From NCBI GenBank assembly GCA_050251575.1, contig JBFWMP010000126.1, positions 1 to 8,413 of the forward strand: DNA of 8,413 nucleotides, in the 5' to 3' direction. The notes beneath the pieces were generated by a model. That model searched no databases, was not told where the DNA came from, and saw nothing but the letters and a program-made list of their open reading frames with translations. The DNA is from X23 sp050251575 (GTDB taxonomy: Bacteria; Bacillota; Clostridia; SK-Y3). Positions 1 through 5,730 of this stretch are shown here, one piece after another. The translations under genes and the position numbers were made by a program. Positions within the stretch are counted from its first letter, which is position 1. The number at the start of each line of letters is the position of its first letter.

Positions 1-103
1 AGCAGGAGTTACACCTGATATGATTAGGCTGTCAATAGGTATTGAAGATGCAGACGATTTAATAGATGACCTTGACCAAGCGTTGAAAAATGCAGTTAAA
101 TAA
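1..103 (+). CDS. C-terminal end of a Cys/Met-metabolism PLP-dependent enzyme (partial)
   Basis: Reading from base 2, 33 codons run to a TAA at 101-103; the gene begins outside the window. The visible tail contains PDMIRLSIGIED followed by an acidic/leucine helix (DDLIDDLDQAL). This is the characteristic C-terminal signature of the cystathionine gamma-synthase / O-acetylhomoserine sulfhydrylase family, in which the Arg of IRLS binds the substrate carboxylate. The AGVTPDMIRLS wording is closer to O-acetylhomoserine sulfhydrylase or methionine gamma-lyase types than to MetB, but 33 residues cannot settle which member it is. It is followed at once by a clear intrinsic terminator, so it is the last gene of its unit and is unrelated to the genes downstream. 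The family call is fairly sure; the exact enzyme is not. Confidence 0.8.
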   Translation, partial: AGVTPDMIRLSIGIEDADDLIDDLDQALKNAVK

Positions 104-115
104 ATAGAAAAGAAA

Positions 116-150
116 AGTTGCTGATAAGATAAACTGTCAGCAGCTTTTTT
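116..150 (+). terminator. Intrinsic terminator after the PLP-enzyme gene
   Basis: An 11-bp stem (AGTTGCTGATA with TGTCAGCAGCT, two G-U pairs) closes an 8-nt loop and is followed directly by TTTTT (146-150). It starts 12 nt after the stop codon, as expected for a rho-independent terminator. Confidence 0.85.
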
Positions 151-184
151 GTGATAGTATAACATAGGTCGGTCTGAACTGTCC

Positions 185-336
185 GAGAGTACTGAAAAAG
201 TCCGTATTGTGTCATTCTGAATGAAACGAAGTGTAATGAAGAATCTTAAAAGTTGCTTAAGTGCTAAGATCCTTCACTTGCGTTCAGGATGACCTCTCGA
301 GTTTCTTTTGCTTAATCATACTTTATCAGTGGTTTC
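185..336. repeat. MITE-like palindromic repeat element with imperfect terminal inverted repeats
   Basis: The ends at 185-201 and 320-336 are inverted copies matching at 13 of 17 positions, including actgaaaaagt against actttatcagt. The 9-mer gaactgtcc lies immediately outside both ends (176-184 and 337-345) in direct orientation, as a target-site duplication would. Inside is a larger imperfect palindrome (211-293). No open frame is present, so if mobile it would depend on a transposase elsewhere. The 9-mer might instead be part of the repeat ends, because it resembles half of the palindrome ggacagttcgaactgtcc. The structure is seen in the sequence; mobility is inference. Confidence 0.5.
211..293. 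repeat. Core imperfect palindrome of the GTCATTCTGA...TCAGGATGAC type
   Basis: The left arm begins gtcattctgaatg and ends gaatctta (211-248). The right arm runs taagatccttc to ttcaggatgac (265-293). Apart from an internal bulge of about 9 nt in the left arm they pair closely, and each arm tip pairs over about 12 bp. I recognise this as an intergenic repeat wording (gtcattctga...gaatct / agat..ttc...cagaatgac) that recurs in many Firmicutes and other bacterial genomes. The transcript of either strand would fold into a long stem. Confidence 0.6.
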
Positions 337-345
337 GAACTGTCC

Positions 346-716
346 CATGTCCTCGTTATTCTTCGATGATCTTATCAGAATTAGGAATGTTGTTTTTTAT
401 AAATCAACATACTTCTTAAAAGAAATTAAAAACTTATGCAGTCACTATGACGAAAAATGTCGAATATGGAAGTAGCGTCATACCTCATTTTGAAATATTG
501 CAGTGTTTATAGTAGTAAATATACTAACAAGACACTGATTGTCGTAGTTATACTACTATGATTAGTGTATTATGCATTTTTTACAATGTCAACAAAAAGC
601 ACGAAAAATTTACTGTCAAGTAATGTCGACATATATTTTTAAAAATAGTAAATACCATAAAACAGTAACCTTTCATGTAGTCGTTACATAATATGTTAAT
701 ATAGTTGGATTAAGTA
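346..716. other. Gene-free, AT-rich stretch with several small dyads
   Basis: No plausible coding frame with a ribosome site is present. Visible structure includes a near-perfect hairpin at 387-410 (atgttg / caacat plus flanking ttt/aaa). There is a 7-bp dyad tatgacg / cgtcata at 446-482. Two overlapping, mutually exclusive pairings follow: cagtgt 501-506 with acactg 532-537, and atagtagta 509-517 with tactactat 551-559. A 10-bp palindrome ATGTCGACAT lies at 623-632. The stretch could carry a long leader, an unannotated RNA or decayed repeats; nothing proves any of these. Confidence 0.4.
667..695 (+). promoter_or_regulatory. Possible sigma-K-type (sporulation) promoter for the 42-aa gene
   Basis: AACC at 667-670, a 16-nt spacer and CATAATATG at 687-695 match the B. 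subtilis sigma-K pattern (mACm, N16-17, CATAnnnTA) with one mismatch. It sits about 40 nt before the start of a YjcZ-like small gene, a class often expressed in sporulation. Short AT-rich motifs like this arise by chance, so the call is tentative. Confidence 0.3.
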
Positions 717-731
717 TGGGAGGTGAAATAT

Positions 732-860
732 ATGTCAACGGGAATTGGTGGATTTTTCGGAGATAACTCTGAAATATTATTCTTTATTCTGATCTTCTTA
801 TTATTATTCTTTAATAATGGATATGGTGGGGTATATGGTTGCGCACGCAGTGCTGAGTAG
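732..860 (+). CDS. 42-residue glycine-rich one-helix membrane peptide (YjcZ-like)
   Basis: The gene starts at ATG 732 after a strong ribosome site, GGGAGGTG (718-725, 6-nt spacer), and ends at TAG 858-860. The peptide has a short Gly-rich head (STGIGGFFGDN, residues 2-12), one very hydrophobic segment of Ile, Leu and Phe (about residues 14-27), then NNGYGGVYGC and a short charged tail. This architecture resembles the tiny YjcZ-type proteins of Bacillus and similar unnamed peptides of Clostridia, many of which are expressed during sporulation or found in spore coats. Membrane insertion is inferred from the hydrophobic run; the molecular role is unknown. The strong ribosome site and its own terminator support a real single-gene unit, but the family assignment rests on general architecture only. 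Confidence 0.7.
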   Translation: MSTGIGGFFGDNSEILFFILIFLLLFFNNGYGGVYGCARSAE

Positions 861-879
861 GTTGAGAATACAGATTAAA

Positions 880-907
880 AGGGAGGCTAAGTAGCCGCCC
901 TTTTTTT
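880..907 (+). terminator. Intrinsic terminator after the 42-aa gene
   Basis: The stem GGGAGGCTA / TAGCCGCCC (one A-C mismatch, 2-nt central loop) is followed by seven T residues (901-907). It begins 20 nt after the stop codon of the small gene, so that gene is probably transcribed alone. Confidence 0.85.
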
Positions 908-985
908 AAATTCTATTTATTCAAAAATCATTAGAATTTTTTTGATTAATTCGGATAACATAATAAATGAAGTCTATATACAGAC

Positions 986-991
986 TATAAT
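986..991 (+). promoter_or_regulatory. -10-like TATAAT upstream of the CBS gene
   Basis: A consensus TATAAT lies 22 nt before the preferred TTG start, within a small dyad (agtct 971-975 / agact 982-986). No good -35 hexamer lies 16-18 nt upstream, so the promoter would be weak, activator-dependent or of another sigma class. Confidence 0.3.
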
Positions 992-1013
992 TAAAAATGA
1001 AAGGATGATGATT

Positions 1014-1445
1014 TTGCAACTTAGAGATATTATGACAAACATCGTAGTATATGTAAGTCCTGATACGCCTGTTGAACAAGTGGCTCAGTTGATGCAGAAG
1101 CATAATGTGGGTTCTATACCGGTTTGTGATCAGAATGGTGTAAAAGGCATTGTGACAGATAGAGATATTGTTGTAAGAAATGTTGCTCACGGTACAAATC
1201 CCAAAACTTTGAAGGCTAGCGATGTCATGACTTCTCAGGTTATGACTGCTAATCCAAACATGGATATAAGAGATGCGTCTAAGATGATGGCTCAAAAACA
1301 GATAAGAAGATTACCTATTGTTGAAAATAATATGGTAGTGGGTATGGTCGCACTTGGAGATTTAGCAGTGAATCCAAACTCTGATATGGAAGCTTCCGAA
1401 GCTCTAACTGAAATATCCGCTCCTGCCCACCCTTATAAGGTGTAG
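1014..1445 (+). CDS. Stand-alone two-CBS-domain protein (YhcV/Hrp1-like)
   Basis: The 143-residue protein consists almost entirely of a CBS (Bateman) pair. CBS1 covers about residues 5-58, with the typical GIVTDRDI (45-51 region). CBS2 covers about 69-120, with MT at 71-72, IRRLPIVEN (96-104) and GMVALGDLA. Such pairs bind adenine nucleotides (AMP, ATP, NAD or SAM) in a central cleft and act as sensors; no catalytic or DNA-binding domain is attached. The size and the TDRDIVV wording resemble B. subtilis YhcV and mycobacterial Hrp1, itself 143 residues. I chose TTG 1014 because AAAGGA (1000-1005) lies 8 nt upstream, whereas the ATGs at 1005 and 1008 overlap or crowd that site. The resulting N-terminus (QLRDIMT) matches the family. 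The open frame extends upstream to 942 without a ribosome site. Confidence 0.85.
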   Translation: MQLRDIMTNIVVYVSPDTPVEQVAQLMQKHNVGSIPVCDQNGVKGIVTDRDIVVRNVAHGTNPKTLKASDVMTSQVMTANPNMDIRDASKMMAQKQIRRLPIVENNMVVGMVALGDLAVNPNSDMEASEALTEISAPAHPYKV

Positions 1446-1463
1446 ATAAGTAAAGATAAAAAA

Positions 1464-1508
1464 TTAAGTTAAGATGGACAACAAAAGATGTTGTCCATTT
1501 TAACTTAA
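1464..1508. terminator. Long hairpin between the CBS gene and the sirtuin gene
   Basis: A 19-bp inverted repeat (arms 1464-1482 and 1490-1508, one G-U pair, 7-nt loop) has the core ATGGACAAC / GTTGTCCAT. The T-rich right flank (ATTTT, then AACTT) could support termination on the + strand, though there is no long T-run. Only 19 nt separate it from the sirtuin start, which leaves no room for a promoter. It may be a partial terminator or processing element within one transcript. Confidence 0.6.
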
Positions 1509-1527
1509 AATTATTAGGGAGGCATAA

Positions 1528-2163
1528 ATGAATTCAGAAACACTAAAATATGAACTAGTAAATGCAAAATATCCTGTTGCTTTTACTGGTGCAGGCATAA
1601 GTGTCGCGAGTGGATTACCTACTTTCGATGTAGCGTGGAATAATATTCCTATTCGAGACATCTTGACAAGAAAATATTTTATAAGTTATCCGCATAAGTT
1701 TTATGATCTATATAGAAATATATTATCTTGGAATAACGCACAACCTAACGCTGCACATAAAGTATTAGCTCAATATAATGCATCAATTATTACACAAAAT
1801 ATTGATGGGCTTCATCAAAAAGCGGGAAGTCAAAAAGTACTGGAGATGCATGGAAATCTCAGAGACTTGGTGTGTGAAAAATGCAGAAGAGTTTATCCGG
1901 CTATCAAATCGTTGGATGAAGAAGTTCCTTACTGCGAATGCAAAGAGATATTAAAACCGGATGTAGTCCTTTTTGGAGATAAGGTTCATGACTGGAAACA
2001 AGCAATTAAGTTGGCAGAGCAGAGTGACTTGATGCTGGTAATTGGTACCAGCCTACAGGTCTTTCCTGCTAATCTATTACCCAATATAGTTCAAGAACAT
2101 CATGGAAAGGTAATTATTATCAATAAAGAAAGTGAAAATTTATTCAAGGAGCTGTTGCATTAA
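1528..2163 (+). CDS. Sir2-family NAD-dependent protein deacylase, divergent
   Basis: The 211-residue protein carries the sirtuin signatures in order: GAGIS (21-25) for NAD binding, TQNID (89-93), the catalytic His in MHG (108), a Zn ribbon with Cys116, 119, 136 and 138, PDVVLFGD (144-151), GTSLQVFPA (173-181) and INK (198-200). Family enzymes remove acyl groups from lysine using NAD+, releasing nicotinamide and O-acyl-ADP-ribose in the cytoplasm. The start is fixed by AGGGAGG (1516-1522). Two features are unusual. The usual SGIPDFR loop reads SGLPTFD here, lacking the Asp and Arg. The second Zn pair is C-x-C rather than C-x2-C. The protein is also shorter than the usual 230-250 residues. The family is clear; substrate and activity are not. 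It follows the CBS gene by 82 nt. Confidence 0.9.
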   Translation: MNSETLKYELVNAKYPVAFTGAGISVASGLPTFDVAWNNIPIRDILTRKYFISYPHKFYDLYRNILSWNNAQPNAAHKVLAQYNASIITQNIDGLHQKAGSQKVLEMHGNLRDLVCEKCRRVYPAIKSLDEEVPYCECKEILKPDVVLFGDKVHDWKQAIKLAEQSDLMLVIGTSLQVFPANLLPNIVQEHHGKVIIINKESENLFKELLH

Positions 2164-2255
2164 AATGAAGACTAAGTCTCGAGAAACAGTTTGAGGTCAA
2201 ATTAATAAGCAAATAGGAATAAAGAAATTAATTTTTAAGACTATTTCAGTTTCTA

Positions 2256-2284
2256 TTGACAGATTTACATATTGAAGGTATAAT
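2256..2284 (+). promoter_or_regulatory. Consensus sigma-A promoter of the gntR gene
   Basis: A perfect TTGACA (2256-2261), a 17-nt spacer and a perfect TATAAT (2279-2284) are present. Transcription should begin near 2291, just before the palindromic operator, so a promoter this strong is presumably held down by the repressor it drives. Confidence 0.9.
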
Positions 2285-2294
2285 CATATTGTGA

Positions 2295-2306
2295 ATTGTC
2301 GACAAT
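2295..2306. promoter_or_regulatory. Operator palindrome ATTGTCGACAAT (gntR copy)
   Basis: This is a perfect 12-bp palindrome 10 nt downstream of the -10 box, in the initially transcribed region. TTGT-n2-ACAA half-sites are typical of FadR/FCD-type GntR regulators. The identical 12-mer recurs at 6840-6851, and a 10/12 match lies at 3086-3097. The position suggests autorepression. Confidence 0.75.
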
Positions 2307-2338
2307 AATAAATTATAGAAATAGTAATAGGTGATTAT

Positions 2339-3022
2339 ATGGCATCTTTTGACCCATTAAAAAGTAATTTATTGCATATGGAAGTAATTAATGCAATTAT
2401 CAATGCTATAGTTTCAGGGGAGTATAAACCTGGCGAACGTATCATAGAACAGAATATCGCTGAACAGATGCAAATAAGCCGTGCTCCTGTAAGAGAAGCT
2501 ATAAGGGAACTGGCAGCGCATGACATCATAAGATTTTTACCGAGAAAGGGAGCTTATGTAGCACCACTCGAATATAAAAGCATTAAAGAGAGTTATTCTT
2601 TACGCAGCTGTTTAGAAGGATTAGCGGCCAAATTGGCAACAAATTATCTAACTCAAGCAGATTTAGAACAATTACAGAATTATAGTAAACAAATGGAGCA
2701 AGCTGTAATTGATAATGATGCAGATAGCTTTATAGAGGGTGACTTGAATTTTCACAATTTGATATGTCAAATATCCAAGCATTCTAAATTACTAAAAATG
2801 ATTGAGGGGGTACGTCTGCAAACCAAATTGTACATGGTTATGTCTAAATGGAATCTAGTAGCTCACTCTCAATTAAATAGAGAGAAAGATGCGCATGAAC
2901 CTATTTTGCAAGCTTTTATGCAAAAAGATGGTGATGAAGCCGAAAGAAGAATGAGAGAACATATTGTTTTTTCAGGAGATTTACTTATCGAGTATTTAAA
3001 TTTTTCCCCACAATCAAAGTAG
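2339..3022 (+). CDS. GntR-family transcriptional regulator, FadR/FCD subfamily
   Basis: The 227-residue protein has an N-terminal winged helix-turn-helix (about residues 10-75), including IAEQMQISRAPVREAIREL as recognition region and a wing at LPRKGAYVA. A helical FCD effector domain follows (about 83-220). The FCD metal-site pattern is visible as Asp135, His139, His186 and His208, so a metal-assisted carboxylate ligand is likely, as in many sugar-acid and organic-acid regulators. The start ATG has AGGTGA (2329-2334) upstream, a slightly short 4-nt spacer. Its perfect sigma-A promoter carries an ATTGTCGACAAT operator, and the same site precedes the catabolic genes downstream. I infer a repressor released by the acid-sugar substrate or an early intermediate. 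The family call is very firm; the ligand is unknown. Confidence 0.93.
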   Translation: MASFDPLKSNLLHMEVINAIINAIVSGEYKPGERIIEQNIAEQMQISRAPVREAIRELAAHDIIRFLPRKGAYVAPLEYKSIKESYSLRSCLEGLAAKLATNYLTQADLEQLQNYSKQMEQAVIDNDADSFIEGDLNFHNLICQISKHSKLLKMIEGVRLQTKLYMVMSKWNLVAHSQLNREKDAHEPILQAFMQKDGDEAERRMREHIVFSGDLLIEYLNFSPQSK

Positions 3023-3055
3023 TTATAGGAATATAATCTTTTCAAGATATTCTAA

Positions 3056-3086
3056 ATTGATATAAAATTAAAAAATTTGTATCAAT
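3056..3086. repeat. 11-bp AT-rich inverted repeat next to the operator
   Basis: The arms ATTGATATAAA (3056-3066) and TTTGTATCAAT (3076-3086) pair with one G-U across a 9-nt loop. The repeat lies 33 nt after the gntR stop and touches the TGTCGACA operator. It lacks a following T-run, so a protein-binding site or weak 3' end signal is as likely as a terminator. Confidence 0.45.
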
Positions 3087-3097
3087 ATGTCGACAAT
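3086..3097. promoter_or_regulatory. Operator variant (10/12 match) upstream of the kinase gene
   Basis: TATGTCGACAAT matches ATTGTCGACAAT at 10 of 12 positions, keeping the central TGTCGACA palindrome and one full half-site. It lies 14 nt upstream of a TTGACA hexamer, unlike the other two copies, which lie just downstream of the -10. Confidence 0.6.
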
Positions 3098-3110
3098 CGT
3101 CATTATACAA

Positions 3111-3139
3111 TTGACATCTATTACTTTTTTATCAAAAAT
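3111..3139 (+). promoter_or_regulatory. Possible promoter of the kinase-dehydrogenase-pdxA2 operon
   Basis: A perfect TTGACA (3111-3116) is followed after 17 nt by AAAAAT (3134-3139), which matches TATAAT at only four of six positions. The good -35 and poor -10, with a regulator site just upstream, could mean activator dependence or that the true promoter lies elsewhere in this AT-rich region. Confidence 0.4.
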
Positions 3140-3332
3140 ATTTATATAAAAACTCATTTAGAGTTTATCAATAAAAATAATCTATTCTAATATAAGCACA
3201 ACAGGGAGTTCAAGTAATCAATATATTTATCATACATTGCTTTGTTATTTTTTAGACAATGCAAAGATAGAAGTTTTAAAAATAGCATAGTCACATTAAA
3301 TTAACTAATATGAATTAAGGATGGAAATAGTG

Positions 3333-4637
3333 ATGAATCAAATGGCAGTAATTTGTGATGACTTGACAGGTGCAATGGAAGCAGGATTGCAGTTATGGAA
3401 AAAAGGCTTTCAGGTATACGTAATAATAGATTACTCATTTTTGGAACAGCAAAAAGAAAATGCAGATGCCTATGTCATTAACACTGAAAGCAGAAATGTG
3501 AGTAGTACTATAGCAGCCTGCAAAATTCAAGAGGCATGGGATAAGGTTTATCGGGCTGGATTCAAGCTAGCCTATAAAAAAGTTGATTCTACATTAAGAG
3601 GGAATGTTGGCAAGGAACTGGAAACAATTCTTAATCATGTGGAGTTTGATATGATTTTATTTGCGCCTGCATTACCATTCAATGGAAGGACAACAAAAGA
3701 CGGATATCATTATATCAATGGAAAAAGATTAGTAGAGTCTGATTTGGCAAAAGATCCTTTTTCACCGATAAAGGATTCTTATATTCCCAATATTATCAAA
3801 CAGCAAACAGCTATACCGGTTGAGATTGTTGCACTAGAGATTGTCAGAAAAGGGCAAGTCTTTATGGAAGCATATCTAGAAAAATTATATTCAAAGGGCT
3901 GTAGAGTAGCTATTATTGATGCAGAAGATGAAAATGACCTGGAAATTATTTCGTCTGTAACAGAGGCAAGTGGTCTTAAACTGTTGCGTTGTGGATCTGC
4001 AGGATTATTTGCCAAAATGAATTTCTGCTTAGAAAAAGACAGAAATGTTTTACCGAATTCATATACCCATGAGAGAAGTCGGAAGGATAAGCCTGTACTA
4101 ATACTATCGGGAAGCCCGGCAAAAGCAACTAAAGAGCAGATCATGCTAGCCGGCATGCATGGTACTGAACTCATTCGGATGAATTCTTATTCTTCTAATA
4201 CTGTTTCAGACATGGAAAGTATAATTAAGCAAGTGTCTAGTCAAGCAATTGTAAATCTGAAAGAGGGAAAAGACGTCATTATAGATGGTGCAGGCGAAGG
4301 GAAAGACGAAATCGCAGTCCAATATAATGGTGATGGTCAGGCACTTTTGTCCGATAGCAAAAAGATCCAAGATAATTTATCTGAAATTTTTATGACGGTT
4401 ATCGGGAAATGCGAGATTTCCGGGGTAATGGTTATTGGAGGAGACACCTTGAATACCATCTGCAGATGTATAAAGGCAAAAGCTGTGAGAATTGCAGATG
4501 AAGTAGAGCCTTTTATTCCCGTAGGTATTATCCTTCAGGAAAATGGACAGGAAGTACCTATTGTTACTAAAGCAGGTGGCTTTGGGAGCGAAAATGTTAT
4601 CATGAAAGCGATTCAATATCTAAAAGGACAGATATAG
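3333..4637 (+). CDS. Four-carbon acid-sugar kinase family protein (DUF1537; D-threonate/D-erythronate kinase type)
   Basis: The 434-residue protein has both DUF1537 domains. The N-terminal sugar-acid-binding domain shows CDDLTG (8-13), NTESR (50-54) and VDSTLRGN (84-91). The C-terminal nucleotide-binding domain shows SGSPAKATKEQ (from 259), GGDT (369-372) and KAGGFG (413-418). Characterised members use ATP to phosphorylate the 4-hydroxyl of D-threonate, L-threonate or D-erythronate; some also accept 4-hydroxythreonine. An adjacent pdxA2 gene fits the D-threonate branch (DtnK), but substrate cannot be read from sequence. I prefer ATG 3333, because AAGGATGG (3317-3324) lies 8 nt upstream; the in-frame ATG at 3321 overlaps that site. 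It heads a three-gene run, with 31 nt to the next gene. The family is firm; the substrate is inferred. Confidence 0.9.
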   Translation: MNQMAVICDDLTGAMEAGLQLWKKGFQVYVIIDYSFLEQQKENADAYVINTESRNVSSTIAACKIQEAWDKVYRAGFKLAYKKVDSTLRGNVGKELETILNHVEFDMILFAPALPFNGRTTKDGYHYINGKRLVESDLAKDPFSPIKDSYIPNIIKQQTAIPVEIVALEIVRKGQVFMEAYLEKLYSKGCRVAIIDAEDENDLEIISSVTEASGLKLLRCGSAGLFAKMNFCLEKDRNVLPNSYTHERSRKDKPVLILSGSPAKATKEQIMLAGMHGTELIRMNSYSSNTVSDMESIIKQVSSQAIVNLKEGKDVIIDGAGEGKDEIAVQYNGDGQALLSDSKKIQDNLSEIFMTVIGKCEISGVMVIGGDTLNTICRCIKAKAVRIADEVEPFIPVGIILQENGQEVPIVTKAGGFGSENVIMKAIQYLKGQI

Positions 4638-4668
4638 TCTGAATTTATATTTTGCAGGAGGTTAGTTT

Positions 4669-5640
4669 ATGAAAAATGTTGTTATTTCCCACAGACTTCA
4701 CGAGGATGGAATGAATGTTTTGAAGGACAAGGTTAATGTTATTATTCCGAATAATGGTAACCCGAGAGAAATTGCTTCGGAGCTTGCTGTTGCTGATGGA
4801 GTTATCATCAGAATCGGCTCTATGGACAAGGAAGCTATTATGTCTGCACCGAATCTAAGAGCCATTGGGCGTCCGGGTGTCGGTGTGGATAACATAGATC
4901 TAAAGGCTGCGACCGAGAGAGGAATTCCTGTTGTGATTGCTCCCGGCGCTAACACCCTTTCAGTGGCTGAGCATACAATAGGTCTTATTTTTACGGCAGC
5001 TAAGGATATCAGGTTTAGTGATGCGGAAACGCGCAAAGGAAACTTTGGGGTAAGAAGCAGTTATAAAGCTGTTGAATTAGCCGGAAAAAAGTTAGGGCTG
5101 ATAGGGTCTGGGAATATTGGCAGTGTAGTAGGCAGATTATGCAAGGGTTTGGGTATGGAAGTTGGTATTTATGATCCTTATGTTCAACGAGAAAAGATTG
5201 AAAGTGACGGGTTTTCATATTACGCAAATATGGAAGTTCTGTTGCAGGAAGCAGATTTTATTTCTATACATACACCTCTTACAGGAGGAACAAGAGGCTT
5301 GATTGGCACTAAGGAATTAGGTCTGATGAAGAAGGACGCCTTCTTGATTAATTGCTCCCGTGGTGAAGTTGTTAATGAGCCTGAATTGATTGAAGCACTG
5401 CAGGAGAAAAAAATTGCCGGTGCTGCGTTGGATGTGTTTTATGATGAACCATTACCGAAAGGTCACATACTTACAACACTTGAAAATGTTATTCTTACTC
5501 CGCACATGGCGGCTCAGACAAAAGAAGCTGCTTCACGAATGGCTACCATGGCTGCGGAAGGTGTAGTGGCAATACTGAATGGTGAAAAATGGCCATATGT
5601 TGCCAATAAGGAAGCTTATGACCATCCAATTTGGAAGTAG
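4669..5640 (+). CDS. D-2-hydroxyacid dehydrogenase, NAD-dependent (SerA/glyoxylate reductase family)
   Basis: The 323-residue cytosolic enzyme has the split substrate domain (about 1-98 and 290-323) around a Rossmann domain. The NAD loop is GSGNIG (145-150), and Asp169 after the second strand (IYDPY) favours NAD over NADP. The catalytic triad is Arg231 (NCSRGE), Glu260 (DEP) and His279 (TPH). It lacks the ACT domain of long SerA and the C-terminal dimerisation domain of PdxB. Family members interconvert D-2-hydroxy acids and 2-oxo acids. AGGAGG (4656-4661, 7-nt spacer) gives a strong start. Placed between the kinase and PdxA2 genes, it may oxidise C2 of the acid sugar or its phosphate, or reduce a 2-oxo product such as glyoxylate or hydroxypyruvate. 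The family is certain; the substrate is unknown, and the threonate pathway does not need it. Confidence 0.9.
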   Translation: MKNVVISHRLHEDGMNVLKDKVNVIIPNNGNPREIASELAVADGVIIRIGSMDKEAIMSAPNLRAIGRPGVGVDNIDLKAATERGIPVVIAPGANTLSVAEHTIGLIFTAAKDIRFSDAETRKGNFGVRSSYKAVELAGKKLGLIGSGNIGSVVGRLCKGLGMEVGIYDPYVQREKIESDGFSYYANMEVLLQEADFISIHTPLTGGTRGLIGTKELGLMKKDAFLINCSRGEVVNEPELIEALQEKKIAGAALDVFYDEPLPKGHILTTLENVILTPHMAAQTKEAASRMATMAAEGVVAILNGEKWPYVANKEAYDHPIWK

Positions 5641-5730
5641 AACAGGCACTTTTATTGAGTAAATTAGAGGGAGTATTAGGCAATCAATATAATAAAATTT
5701 GTTAAACAGTTATTGAAAGGAAGATGTCGA

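Larger units (their letters stand above)
3023..3332. other. 310-nt intergenic region upstream of the acid-sugar operon
   Basis: No gene is visible. The region holds, in order, an 11-bp inverted repeat (3056-3086), a GntR operator variant (3086-3097), a TTGACA (3111-3116) and an AT-rich leader of up to about 190 nt before the kinase start. A modest pairing in the leader (ctttg near 3239-3245 with caaag near 3262-3266) is too weak to call as a riboswitch. I recognise no known leader motif. Confidence 0.5.

Noticed and set aside
446..482. Dyad tatgacg / cgtcata as a terminator or operator
   Set aside because: Only 7 bp with a 23-nt loop, no T-run and no neighbouring gene; listed only as part of the gene-free stretch.
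942..1013. N-terminal extension of the CBS protein from a TTG at 942
   Set aside because: No ribosome site precedes 942, the extra residues do not look like CBS sequence, and AAAGGA at 1000-1005 fits TTG 1014.
921..1295. Open frame on the minus strand over the CBS gene
   Set aside because: It is a shadow of the coding frame, His/Ser/Tyr/Ile-rich with no recognisable domain; other antisense frames in the window were rejected likewise.
3321..3332. Kinase start at ATG 3321
   Set aside because: The ribosome site AAGGATGG overlaps this ATG; ATG 3333 has correct spacing. GTG 3330 remains a minor alternative.
5688..5693. TATAAT between the dehydrogenase and pdxA2 genes
   Set aside because: No usable -35 hexamer at 16-18 nt and no operator copy; likely chance in a 90-nt AT-rich spacer.
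5713..5730. PdxA2 start at TTG 5713
   Set aside because: It lies upstream of the AAAGGAAG ribosome site that properly serves ATG 5731, where the family N-terminus begins.
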